A stretch of 64,000 bases of DNA. Origin: Bacillota bacterium (GTDB lineage Bacteria; Bacillota; Clostridia; Clostridiales; Clostridiaceae). The notes under the pieces are model-generated. The model worked only from the letters and a program-made list of their open reading frames with translations. It was not told the DNA's origin and did not search any database. The position numbers were made by a program, and so were the translations under genes. Of this stretch, positions 1-7,214 are shown one piece after another. Within the stretch, counting starts at the first letter, position 1; each line of letters opens with the position of its first letter. The DNA lies in assembly GCA_030706015.1 (NCBI GenBank), contig JAUZPI010000010.1:1-64000 (forward strand), in the 5' to 3' direction.

Positions 1-1
1 A

Positions 2-187
2 GAAAAGTTTGGACCTTTTAATAAAGATTGTTGGGGGATTAGTCACATAAAACAAATAAATGATTTTTATAATACTATAAGAAACGGTGGCGAACAATAT
101 ATAACTGCTGAGGATGCATTAGAGACGCAAAAGATGATATGCGCTATTTATGAATCAGGTAGAACCAAAAAGAGAATAAATTTTTAA
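2..187 (+). CDS. Gfo/Idh/MocA-family oxidoreductase, C-terminal end (5' truncated by window)
   Basis: An open frame enters from the left edge and ends at TAA 185-187, giving the last 61 residues of a protein. The segment has the look of the C-terminal tail of NAD(P)-dependent sugar or inositol dehydrogenases of the Gfo/Idh/MocA family: an HIKQINDFYNTI helix, a GGEQYITAEDAL motif (the family has G..p.v.g.da) and a final helix ending in IYESGRTKKR. The N-terminal Rossmann domain and catalytic Lys/His lie outside the window, so the substrate cannot be inferred. A terminator hairpin follows at 261-287, consistent with the end of a transcription unit. The family call rests on tail motifs only. Confidence 0.7.
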   Translation, partial: EKFGPFNKDCWGISHIKQINDFYNTIRNGGEQYITAEDALETQKMICAIYESGRTKKRINF

Positions 188-260
188 AAGAAATTAAATT
201 AGTAAGATGGTTTTATTTATAAAATAATATGAATAACAATAACACCTAATTTAGGTGCAT

Positions 261-287
261 CAGATTGTTCAAAAATCTGTGTTTTTT
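261..287 (+). terminator. Rho-independent terminator after the oxidoreductase
   Basis: CAGATT (261-266) pairs with AATCTG (274-279), and a run of six T follows. A 7-bp perfect inverted repeat, CACCTAA/TTAGGTG, sits just upstream at 243-257. Confidence 0.65.
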
Positions 288-291
288 GGGG

Positions 292-338
292 GCGTAAATA
301 GACTTTTGTTAATTCAAATCTATTTACGCTTCTTTTTG
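292..338 (+). terminator. Second terminator-like hairpin
   Basis: GCGTAAATAGA (292-302) is perfectly complementary to TCTATTTACGC (319-329), with a 16-nt loop and a T-rich tail TTCTTTTTG. It lies directly behind the 261-287 hairpin, forming a tandem pair. Confidence 0.6.
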
Positions 339-339
339 T

Positions 340-762
340 ATGTATAGCTGGTGTTTATGGGAAATGTAACCGTGAGGATTTATGAGAGGAGAAAAGAAAT
401 GTTGTATGCGTCTAATAGGAAAGTGAATAGAAGGTATTCAAAAAGTGTGAAATAATTTTCTAAAATAAGTTTTAAGGTCAATATGAAAAACTTTAGGAGG
501 TTTTAGATGAGCACATAAGAAGTATAACTCAAGAATATATGTAGAACCTAAAAGTGGATGACAGAGAATTGATGATAGTGTTTTACCTGTGTTGAACTAG
601 TGAAATGTGTTTTTTATGATTATGCAAATGCATTATAAGTAAATAAATAGATTAATCGTGTTTGGTGCAGACTAAAGCTAGAAAAATAAAGAGATATATC
701 TAGGAGTGATAGGTTTGAAGCCAAAAGATTGTATGAATGCTAACCATGTATCGAGAAACGGT
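340..762. other. Gene-free stretch, possibly decayed DNA
   Basis: No frame of convincing length or composition is present. Isolated ribosome-binding-site-like boxes occur (for example AGGAGG near 495, in front of a 3-codon frame). Short open stretches broken by stops, such as KVDDRELMIVFYLC at 551-592, suggest a degraded gene, but I could not recognise a family. Confidence 0.4.
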
Positions 763-791
763 TTGAGTGCATATAGTTTGGCAAGTATAAT
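763..791 (+). promoter_or_regulatory. Sigma-A-type promoter for the methyltransferase gene
   Basis: TTGAGT (763-768) and TATAAT (786-791) are separated by exactly 17 bp, and lie 36 bp upstream of the ATG at 827. Confidence 0.6.
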
Positions 792-826
792 TATATCACT
801 AGATATTAATGAAAGGGTGATCAAAT

Positions 827-1399
827 ATGACTCATAAATTTGATGTGAAAAACAAACATAAACTTGATAATGCTAAGAGAAGAGAAATGCTGCCGCCAGA
901 GAAAACTCTTATGGACCTCGGTTTGCAACAGGGAGATATAATGGCTGATATAGGTTGTGGAATTGGATATTTTACTATTCCTGCGTCTAAAATTATAGGG
1001 GATACTGGTAAGATATTTGCAATGGATATTCTTCCAGAAATGCTTCAAGAAGTTGAGGAAAAGGTAAAGGAAAATAATATTTCTAATATAGAAACTGTTT
1101 TGACAGGTGAAAATGATTTGAAACTACAAGATAGTGAAGTATCTTTTGCTTTTATAAGCACTGTATTACATGAAGCTGAAGATAAAGAAAGATTCTTAAA
1201 AGAGATAAAAAAGATTATTTCTCCTAAAGGAAAAATTGCTGTGGTTGAGTGGCAGAAAATTAACAGTGAATTCGGACCTCCTATCGAACATAGATTAGAT
1301 AAAACAGATTTAATAAATATGTTAGATATACTTGGATTTTCAAATATATTATCTATAGATATTGGAGAGAATTTTTATGGTTTAACAGCATATAAATAA
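827..1399 (+). CDS. Class I SAM-dependent methyltransferase
   Basis: The 190-residue protein has the SAM-binding motif I, DIGCGIGYFTIPA, around residues 40-53, followed by the acidic end of beta-2 (AMDI). A motif-IV-like strand (SFAFISTVLHEAED) and a late strand (GKIAVVEW) complete the Rossmann-like methyltransferase fold of the UbiE/Methyltransf_11 group. The length is normal for small clostridial members. The ATG follows AAAGGGTGA at a good distance. The region between motif I and the C-terminus gives no substrate clue. It stands alone, with a promoter at 763-791. Acceptor unknown; quinone, metal or metalloid methylation would all be guesses. Confidence 0.85.
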   Translation: MTHKFDVKNKHKLDNAKRREMLPPEKTLMDLGLQQGDIMADIGCGIGYFTIPASKIIGDTGKIFAMDILPEMLQEVEEKVKENNISNIETVLTGENDLKLQDSEVSFAFISTVLHEAEDKERFLKEIKKIISPKGKIAVVEWQKINSEFGPPIEHRLDKTDLINMLDILGFSNILSIDIGENFYGLTAYK

Positions 1400-1483
1400 T
1401 TTAGAATTAATTATTACACAATATGAATATTTTTTAGGTAGAAGTTAATATATAATTATGAAAACAAATATGTAGGGGTATAA

Positions 1484-1663
1484 AGAGCTGGAGTTGCAAT
1501 GGGAACGGCTTTGGCATTTATGATGGCCGTTACAGCACTGAGTTTACCAGAAGCAATCCTTTTAAGAAAAGTCTTAAAGCCTAAATTATTAGCTGTATTT
1601 TTTGGAGTAGTAGCATCTGGGATAGTGTTTATTGGGTATTTATTTAATTTTATTATTAGGTAG
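1484..1663 (+). pseudogene. Remnant of a YraQ/ArsP-type permease (C-terminal end only)
   Basis: An in-frame stretch contains GTALAFMMAVTALSLPEA and a following LRKVLKPKLLAVFFG segment, then a last hydrophobic helix ending at TAG 1661-1663. These are recognisable as the C-terminal signature of the DUF318/YraQ permease family, whose full members have about 300 residues and eight or more membrane helices. A TAA sits immediately upstream at 1481-1483 and nothing homologous precedes it, so about five sixths of the gene is gone. The ATG at 1499 lacks a ribosome-binding site. It looks like a deletion relic. Such permeases are often neighbours of thioredoxin or rhodanese-type genes, which fits the genes to the right. 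Confidence 0.7.
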
Positions 1664-1692
1664 GGTTTTTATGGTTGTAAAGAGGGAGAATT

Positions 1693-3417
1693 TTATTCCC
1701 TCTTAACAACTTGTGTATCTTGATCTACAACTATTTTGTCGGAATTATTATTTCTTTCATCAGTTATTTTTGGAACAATGCCTAGATTTGATACACTTTT
1801 GTATCCACCAGTAATGTTCTTAACATTAAAGCCATTTTGTGATAGTATTCTCGATGCAACATATCCTCTAAGGCCAACTTGGCAATATTCAATTATTTCT
1901 TTATTTTGATCTAATTCTTCAAGCCTTTCTCTTAAATTATCTACTGGTATATTTAAAGCTCCTTCAATGTGACCGTTACTAAATTCTATATCTGATCGTA
2001 CATCTAATAGAATAGTATTTTCTTTATTATAGTTTATATATTCCTCTGGAGTGACAACTTTCATTTTTTCAGAGAGGACATTTTCAGCAACAAAACCTGC
2101 CATATTCACTGGATCTTTTGCTGAAGAAAATGGTGGTGCATAACACAATTCAAGTTCTGTTAAGTCCGATACTGAACCTCCAAATCTTATTGCAGTAGCA
2201 ATGACATCAATTCTTTTATCAACACCATCATAACCTATAGCTTGAGCACCTAAAATTTTACCTTCATTATTAAATATAAGTTTTAAGGTTAAAGGAAGTG
2301 CATCAGGATAATAGGATGCATGAGAAACAGTATGAATAGTTATAAATTTATATGAAATATTGAGTCTCTTTAAGGTTCTTTCATTGTTTCCTGTGCTAGC
2401 AGCGGTTAAGCTGAAAATTTTAATTATTGAAGTACCCTGAGTACCTTTATAAATTGAATTTAATCCTGCTATATTATTGGCAGCTATTCTACCTTGTTTA
2501 TTTGCTGGTCCAGCCAAAGGTATTGCAGTATTTTGTTTGTTAACAAAATCAACTACTTCAATTGCATCTCCCACAGCATAAATATTTTCAACACTTGTTT
2601 TCATTTTATTATCAACTAATATATGTCCTTTAGCCCCGAGTTTTATTCCACTATCTTTTATGAAATCAGTATCAGGTGTTACGCCAATAGCTAATATAAC
2701 TAAATCAGCAGCGATTTTTTTATTGCTGTTTAGAGTGACTTCAATGTTATGTTCAGTTTCCTTAAAGGATTTTACTCCATCACCTAATAATAAGTCTATG
2801 CCGTTTTCTACCAATTCTTTTTCGGCTGTAACTACTATGTCTGAATCAAATGGTGAAAGAATATGAGGTGCAGCCTCAACTAACGTAACGCGAAGTCCTC
2901 TCTCTTTTAGATTTTCAGCCATTTCAATACCTACATAACCTCCACCAATGACAACAGCATTATTTAAGCCTTTTTTATCCACCATTGTCTTTATTTTATC
3001 AGTATCTGAGATATTTCTTAAAGTGAAAATTTTACTACTATTAATGCCCTCGATGTCTGGTTTAATAGCTTTTGCACCAGGAGATAGTACTAAATAATCG
3101 TAATTCTCTTCATAGATTCCTTTGCTTTTACTTTTTACTTTTACAGTATTTTTGTCTACATCAATGCCAATAACCTCACTATGTATTCTTACATCAATAT
3201 TAAATCTAGCATGCATACTTTCAGGTGTTTGAACTAAGAGGTTTTGCCTTTCTTTAATAGTTTCACCTATGTAATAGGGTAAACCACAATTTGCAAAGGA
3301 TATATATTCATCTCTTTCAAATAAGATTATTTCAAAACTTTCATCTAATCGCCTAAGTCTTGCAGCGGTAGAGGCTCCACCAGCAACACCACCAACAATT
3401 ATCACCTTTTTACCCAT
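1693..3417 (-). CDS. cdr: CoA-disulfide reductase fused to rhodanese (CoADR-RHD)
   Basis: This flavoprotein of 574 residues belongs to the pyridine nucleotide-disulfide reductase family. The FAD dinucleotide fold is VIIVGGVAGGASTAARL at residues 5-21. The single redox cysteine is Cys44 in SFANCGLPYY, as in CoA-disulfide reductases, which use one active-site Cys. The NAD(P)H-binding fold is VVIGGGYVGIEMAE near residue 155. A rhodanese domain occupies about 455-550, with its catalytic Cys512 in EYCQVGLRGY. Family knowledge: the fused forms reduce CoA disulfide, CoA persulfide or polysulfide with NAD(P)H, linking thiol redox balance with sulfane-sulfur handling. The rhodanese at 3786 and the AhpD-like gene support a sulfur/redox role. 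The ATG follows a good AAAGGAGGAA site. Physiological substrate is inferred. Confidence 0.92.
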   Translation of the reverse strand: MGKKVIIVGGVAGGASTAARLRRLDESFEIILFERDEYISFANCGLPYYIGETIKERQNLLVQTPESMHARFNIDVRIHSEVIGIDVDKNTVKVKSKSKGIYEENYDYLVLSPGAKAIKPDIEGINSSKIFTLRNISDTDKIKTMVDKKGLNNAVVIGGGYVGIEMAENLKERGLRVTLVEAAPHILSPFDSDIVVTAEKELVENGIDLLLGDGVKSFKETEHNIEVTLNSNKKIAADLVILAIGVTPDTDFIKDSGIKLGAKGHILVDNKMKTSVENIYAVGDAIEVVDFVNKQNTAIPLAGPANKQGRIAANNIAGLNSIYKGTQGTSIIKIFSLTAASTGNNERTLKRLNISYKFITIHTVSHASYYPDALPLTLKLIFNNEGKILGAQAIGYDGVDKRIDVIATAIRFGGSVSDLTELELCYAPPFSSAKDPVNMAGFVAENVLSEKMKVVTPEEYINYNKENTILLDVRSDIEFSNGHIEGALNIPVDNLRERLEELDQNKEIIEYCQVGLRGYVASRILSQNGFNVKNITGGYKSVSNLGIVPKITDERNNNSDKIVVDQDTQVVKRE

Positions 3418-3572
3418 TCAAAATTCCTCCTTTACTCTGAAGTTATTATTAGTTAAATTCTATAGAATTATTATATAAATTGCTTTATAGTTGCTTTTCA
3501 AGAATGTAATAGAATTAATAAAAATACTATTTGAATAGATTAGTATATGTGATATTCAAAGGGGGAGGATTG

Positions 3573-3677
3573 ATGATTTTGATCAACTTATACTTATATA
3601 AAAAGGATGTGGTTGAAGTGACATTAGAAGAACTTCCAAGACTTGAAAAATATACTTCAGAAGATTTAGAAAAGTAA
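3573..3677 (+). CDS. Small ORF, 34 residues, unknown
   Basis: The ATG at 3573 is preceded by a near-perfect GGGGGAGGA site. The product is short, acidic and ends in LEELPRLEKYTSEDLEK. I do not recognise it. It could be a real small protein or the 5' stub of a deleted gene, since several genes nearby are truncated. The strong ribosome-binding site is the main support. Confidence 0.35.
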   Translation: MILINLYLYKKDVVEVTLEELPRLEKYTSEDLEK

Positions 3678-3706
3678 TTTTTACAATAAAAAGATTAAAA
3701 ACTGTG

Positions 3707-3735
3707 TTGACAGAAATGAAAATATCATTTATCAT
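3707..3735 (+). promoter_or_regulatory. Strong sigma-A-type promoter for the rhodanese gene
   Basis: A perfect TTGACA (3707-3712), a 17-bp spacer and TATCAT (3730-3735), 51 bp upstream of the ATG at 3786. Confidence 0.7.
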
Positions 3736-3785
3736 AAGTACATAAGAAATTGCTAATATACTTTAAAGACTTGGAGGTATTAATC

Positions 3786-4106
3786 ATGTTTTCAAATTTT
3801 AGAAAAAATAATTTTGCTTCAATAAGTGTTCATGATTTATATGATATGCTAGGAAAAATAAACTTAATAGATGTTAGAGAAGATTATGAATATATTGATG
3901 GTCATGTGCCTACAGCTGTAAATATTCCAATGAATCTGATCTTAACTTATCCAGAAAAATATCTTGTTAAAGAGAAAGAATATCATATAATTTGTCAATC
4001 TGGTTCAAGAAGTTTATTGACTTGCAATGAGTTAGCAGATAAGGGTTATAAAATAATTAATGTTTCTGGTGGAACTGGCTCTTATTTAAAGCCATTGGAA
4101 AGATAA
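3786..4106 (+). CDS. Single-domain rhodanese-like sulfurtransferase
   Basis: A 106-residue protein made of one rhodanese domain. Visible motifs are LIDVREDYEYIDGHVPTAVN (residues 27-46) and the active-site loop CQSGSRS with catalytic Cys70. The domain closes with the VSGGTGSY strand. Family knowledge: such single-domain proteins carry sulfane sulfur as a Cys persulfide. The ATG at 3786 is chosen over an upstream TTG at 3750, because GGAGGT lies 7 nt before this ATG and would otherwise be inside the coding region. The gene has its own promoter. It is close to the CoADR-rhodanese gene and probably works on the same persulfide pool. This last point is inference. Confidence 0.9.
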   Translation: MFSNFRKNNFASISVHDLYDMLGKINLIDVREDYEYIDGHVPTAVNIPMNLILTYPEKYLVKEKEYHIICQSGSRSLLTCNELADKGYKIINVSGGTGSYLKPLER

Positions 4107-4160
4107 AATTAAAATTATGCATTATAAGAATAAAAATACGTTTTAGTAAGAGGTAACAGT

Positions 4161-4718
4161 ATGAATGCATTTATTAAACCACCTAAGAAAATTCCACTTT
4201 TCTTAAAGCTTGGTATTATCATTTCTAGAAGGATCACAGGTAAGGATTTACTTGTTCCAAAGTTGCTTGCTTGGTATCCAAAAGTAGCTATAAGCTCAGG
4301 AATTCTGGAGTCATTGGTGGCCCATGGAAAGAAGGATTTGAATGAACGTATATTAAAACTTGTAAGGATTCAAGTTTCACTATCAGTATCTTGTGCATTT
4401 TGCATAGACATGAATTCATTTGGCTATGAAAGATATGGTATAACCAAGCAGGAATTAGATGTTCTTTCAGGAAGAATTAGCATTGATAAAGTGGCTACTT
4501 TTTCCCCAAAAGAGAGAATAGCAATAGAATATGCAAAATGCCTTTGTGAAACACCAATTAAATTAAAACGAGGAGTCATTGATAATTTGACTAATACTTT
4601 TACTGAAAGAGAGATTGTGATATTAGCAAGTACAATAGCTCAAGTTAATTATTGGGCTAGATTAATTCATGGTTTAGGGGTCCCACCAGAGGGATTTTCT
4701 GATAAATGTGAATTGTAA
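4161..4718 (+). CDS. Carboxymuconolactone decarboxylase / AhpD-like protein
   Basis: The 185-residue protein has the CMD-domain helix with a CxxC redox pair, SCAFCIDMNSFG (Cys78, Cys81). A second helical part (FSPKERIAIEYAKCL, then FTEREIVILASTIAQVNYWARL) is typical of AhpD-like peroxidase-related proteins. In AhpD the CxxC and a nearby His reduce peroxides or pass electrons to AhpC. Here the first Cys environment is kept, so a thiol-redox role is likely rather than true decarboxylation. The ATG follows a weak AGAGGTAACAG site. It sits 54 bp after the rhodanese gene and may be cotranscribed. Exact substrate unknown. Confidence 0.82.
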   Translation: MNAFIKPPKKIPLFLKLGIIISRRITGKDLLVPKLLAWYPKVAISSGILESLVAHGKKDLNERILKLVRIQVSLSVSCAFCIDMNSFGYERYGITKQELDVLSGRISIDKVATFSPKERIAIEYAKCLCETPIKLKRGVIDNLTNTFTEREIVILASTIAQVNYWARLIHGLGVPPEGFSDKCEL

Positions 4719-4755
4719 ATAATTTGTACAAACTGTTCTTGGGAGGAAATAATAT

Positions 4756-4941
4756 ATGAAAAAATCTTCGTCAGCATTTTTCACAATGGTGTATTAGGAC
4801 AAAAAAGGAAAAACTAATTTAGTACCTGAACTAATTTTAGATACCACTGAAGAAATAGCTGCATTTGAAGAGGGCACGCAAAGATACGAATCCTATAAAC
4901 TAAAAAAGAAAAAAACTCAAATCATGTTAAGAATGAGTTGA
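4756..4941 (+). pseudogene. Remnant of an acyl-CoA thioesterase (hotdog, YkhA-like)
   Basis: After a strong GGGAGGAAAT site, an ATG opens MKKSSSAFFTMVY and meets TAG. The same frame then continues for about 48 codons as DKKGKTNLVPELILDTTEE and a charged tail ending at TGA. AFFTMV..D..GK...VPEL is the C-terminal strand signature of the YkhA/BFIT acyl-CoA hydrolases. A normal start region therefore joins directly to the C-terminus: the hotdog core with the catalytic Asp/Asn is deleted, and an internal nonsense codon has been added. Non-functional. Confidence 0.65.
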
Positions 4942-5081
4942 GTTACAAAATTTAGTATTTACATAATAATATTATAATGTACTTATAATGTACAAGGAAA
5001 GTTATAGTAACAAAATCAATTAATAAAGAATTTTACAATTTAAAAAATAGTTATTGAGCAATAAGTTTTGGAGGGAGTTCA

Positions 5082-5729
5082 TTGAAAACATTTATGAAAT
5101 TGTGGAAAAAGTATTCGTTTATATTGTTAGTAGCTTTTATTTTATTAGGTATGATTGATTTAAGGTTTGCAGTAGTAGCAGCTGTATGTATGGTGGCTCC
5201 TGTAATGGTGTCTGTTCTTAAGGGGAGATTTTGGTGTGGAAATCTATGTCCAAGAGGAAACTTTTATGATAATGTAGTTTCTAAATTCAGTGGAAAAAGA
5301 AAAGTACATAAATTTTTAAAATCCTATTACTTTAGAATGGTAATCATAGTATTTATGTTAACAATGTTTACATTTGGAATTAAGAAGAATTGGGGAAACC
5401 TTTATGATATCGGGATGGTTTTTTACAGAATGATTGTTGTGACTACTATAATAGGAATAATTTTATCTTTATTCTATAACCATAGAACTTGGTGTCATTT
5501 TTGCCCTATGGGAACTATAGCATCGTTTATATCAAAATTTAGGAAAAATAAAAAGGTATTGCAGGTATCCTCTAGCTGTGTATCCTGTAAATTATGTGAA
5601 AAAAAATGCCCAATCGGAATAGTACCTTATGAATATAAAGGCGATTTGCTAAGCCATCCGGATTGTATACAATGTGGTAAATGCGTTGCAGCATGTCCTA
5701 AAAAGTCAATAGGATATGATAAAAACTAA
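5082..5729 (+). CDS. Membrane-bound 4Fe-4S ferredoxin (NapH/polyferredoxin type)
   Basis: The 215-residue protein has hydrophobic segments near residues 12-40, 85-102 and 112-130. The cytoplasmic-facing cysteine motifs WCGNLCPRG and WCHFCPMG are shared with NapH/YccM/NosR-type membrane ferredoxins. The C-terminus holds two classic 4Fe-4S motifs, CVSCKLCEKKCPIG and CIQCGKCVAACPKKS. Family knowledge: such proteins move electrons across or along the membrane between quinol or flavin donors and a reductase. The TTG at 5082 is preferred because GGAGGG lies 6 nt upstream; an ATG at 5094 is the alternative. Its partner reductase is not in this window. Confidence 0.85.
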   Translation: MKTFMKLWKKYSFILLVAFILLGMIDLRFAVVAAVCMVAPVMVSVLKGRFWCGNLCPRGNFYDNVVSKFSGKRKVHKFLKSYYFRMVIIVFMLTMFTFGIKKNWGNLYDIGMVFYRMIVVTTIIGIILSLFYNHRTWCHFCPMGTIASFISKFRKNKKVLQVSSSCVSCKLCEKKCPIGIVPYEYKGDLLSHPDCIQCGKCVAACPKKSIGYDKN

Positions 5730-5740
5730 AATATTATAAA

Positions 5741-5786
5741 TAAAACAGAAGAATTGCTTTATAATTGAGTAATTCTTCTGTTTTAT
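5741..5786. terminator. Bidirectional terminator between convergent genes
   Basis: TAAAACAGAAGAATT (5741-5755) pairs perfectly with AATTCTTCTGTTTTA (5771-5785). It carries A-rich and T-rich flanks, so it can serve both the ferredoxin gene and the converging GNAT gene. Confidence 0.85.
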
Positions 5787-5844
5787 TGTAAAGTTAAAAC
5801 CTTCAGCTGTATAAAGTATTCATATAGATGGAAAATGCCTCTGT

Positions 5845-6276
5845 TTATTCATACATTTTCCTGAAGCCTTTTACACCATCAACGAAACCTAAATTTTCAT
5901 AAAATGCATGAGCTTCTTTTCGAAAATCAGATGATACAAGAATCGAATAAGCACAGTTATTTTCTTTTGCAAACTCATCCAATGCCTCAAACAATTTCTT
6001 TCCTATCCCCATGCCCCTTAAGCCGCCTTTAACAATTACATCTTCGATTACTAAGAAAGGCTTTCCTGAGGTAGCTAGAGATTTGCAGCAAATACCCAAA
6101 GCAGAACCAATAAGTTCATTTTCATTTTTTGCTGCTAACAATATATATTTATCATTGTTTAACATTTCTTTATATATTTCTACGGATTCCTCCAAGGAGT
6201 TTTTAAAAGTCACCAGTTCTTTATACAAATCTAATAAGCTTTGAATATCCTCTACTTTTAATTTTTCAATTATCAT
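5845..6276 (-). CDS. GNAT family N-acetyltransferase
   Basis: A 143-residue protein with the GNAT fold. Motif A for acetyl-CoA pyrophosphate binding is visible as RGMGIGKKLFEALDEFA (Q/RxxGxG/A). The preceding strand is FLVIEDVIV, and the C-terminal AHAFYENLGF motif B is typical. Family knowledge: it transfers an acetyl group from acetyl-CoA to an amine. The acceptor cannot be told from sequence. It is a single-gene unit transcribed leftwards toward the 5741-5786 terminator. The start ATG follows AAGGATGG on the minus strand. Confidence 0.88.
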   Translation of the reverse strand: MIIEKLKVEDIQSLLDLYKELVTFKNSLEESVEIYKEMLNNDKYILLAAKNENELIGSALGICCKSLATSGKPFLVIEDVIVKGGLRGMGIGKKLFEALDEFAKENNCAYSILVSSDFRKEAHAFYENLGFVDGVKGFRKMYE

Positions 6277-6378
6277 TTCTTAAGCCATCCTTCCAATATA
6301 AATTCACTATAACTACTTTTACTATAAATCATTTTACCAGAATTAAGTGTATTATTGAACTATTGAAATTACAGCTCA

Positions 6379-6416
6379 GCTGGTAAATTCTTTTAGGTGG
6401 ATTTACCAGCTTTTTT
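6379..6416 (+). terminator. Terminator hairpin without an obvious upstream gene
   Basis: GCTGGTAAAT (6379-6388) pairs perfectly with ATTTACCAGC (6401-6410), followed by six T. Upstream on this strand there is only the divergent GNAT promoter region, so it either ends a short transcript or attenuates the Nudix gene. Confidence 0.6.
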
Positions 6417-6515
6417 CTTATTTCAAATGTAATGTATTAGTCATCAGATAAAAATGATACAATAAGGAAAAATAAATAGTTTGTGAAAAATTTGATTATG
6501 AAAGAGTGGAGAAAT

Positions 6516-7082
6516 ATGAAGTGGATTGAATTAATTAAGAAATATAGTTCATGGAATGAACAAGAGAAAAAAGATAAGGAAATAATTATGCAGTGTATAG
6601 ATAAATTTGATGACGTTCTAACTAGAGACAATGAAATCGCACATATAACAAGCTCAGCCTTTGTGGTAAACAGTACAAAAGATAAAGTATTGATGGTGCA
6701 TCATAATATCTATAATTCCTGGTCATGGACTGGCGGTCATGCGGATGGTGAAGAAGATTTGTTAGCTGTAGCTATTAGGGAGGCAAAGGAGGAAACCGGG
6801 GTGAAAAGTATATATCCTATTACCCAGGAAATATTTTCTTTAGATGTGCTGCCGGTATTGAGTCATATAAGGAAGGGGAAATACGTAGCAGCTCATTTAC
6901 ATTTATCAATTGCTTTCTTAGTTCAGGCTGATGAAAAGGATAAACTTATTATTAAAGAAGATGAAAATAGCGCTGTTAAATGGATCCCAATAGATGAAGT
7001 GAATTTATATTCTAATGAACCTCATATGCAAAAAGTATATAAAAAATTAATAACAAAGCTGCGCAATAATTTAAAATCATAA
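6516..7082 (+). CDS. Nudix hydrolase
   Basis: The 188-residue product has a complete Nudix box, GHADGEEDLLAVAIREAKEETGV in outline (Gx5Ex7REUxEExGU), near residue 75. It is preceded by the substrate strand HHNIYNSWSWTGG. Family knowledge: Nudix enzymes cleave nucleoside diphosphates linked to another moiety, using Mg2+ bound by the REUxEE glutamates. The 40-residue N-terminal helical extension is common in clostridial members annotated as NUDIX or ADP-ribose type, but the substrate is not determined here. GTG 6483 and ATG 6498 are alternative starts; 6516 is chosen for the GGAG just upstream, although its spacing is short. Confidence 0.85.
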   Translation: MKWIELIKKYSSWNEQEKKDKEIIMQCIDKFDDVLTRDNEIAHITSSAFVVNSTKDKVLMVHHNIYNSWSWTGGHADGEEDLLAVAIREAKEETGVKSIYPITQEIFSLDVLPVLSHIRKGKYVAAHLHLSIAFLVQADEKDKLIIKEDENSAVKWIPIDEVNLYSNEPHMQKVYKKLITKLRNNLKS

Positions 7083-7214
7083 TAAACACATAACATAATT
7101 CAACGATTATTTACACAGATAAATATTTCTGTTATGATAGTTATATACTATCAATATAATAAGTATTGAAATATAGTTAAAAGGTATATACATTAATGAA
7201 TGAGGGCTATTATA

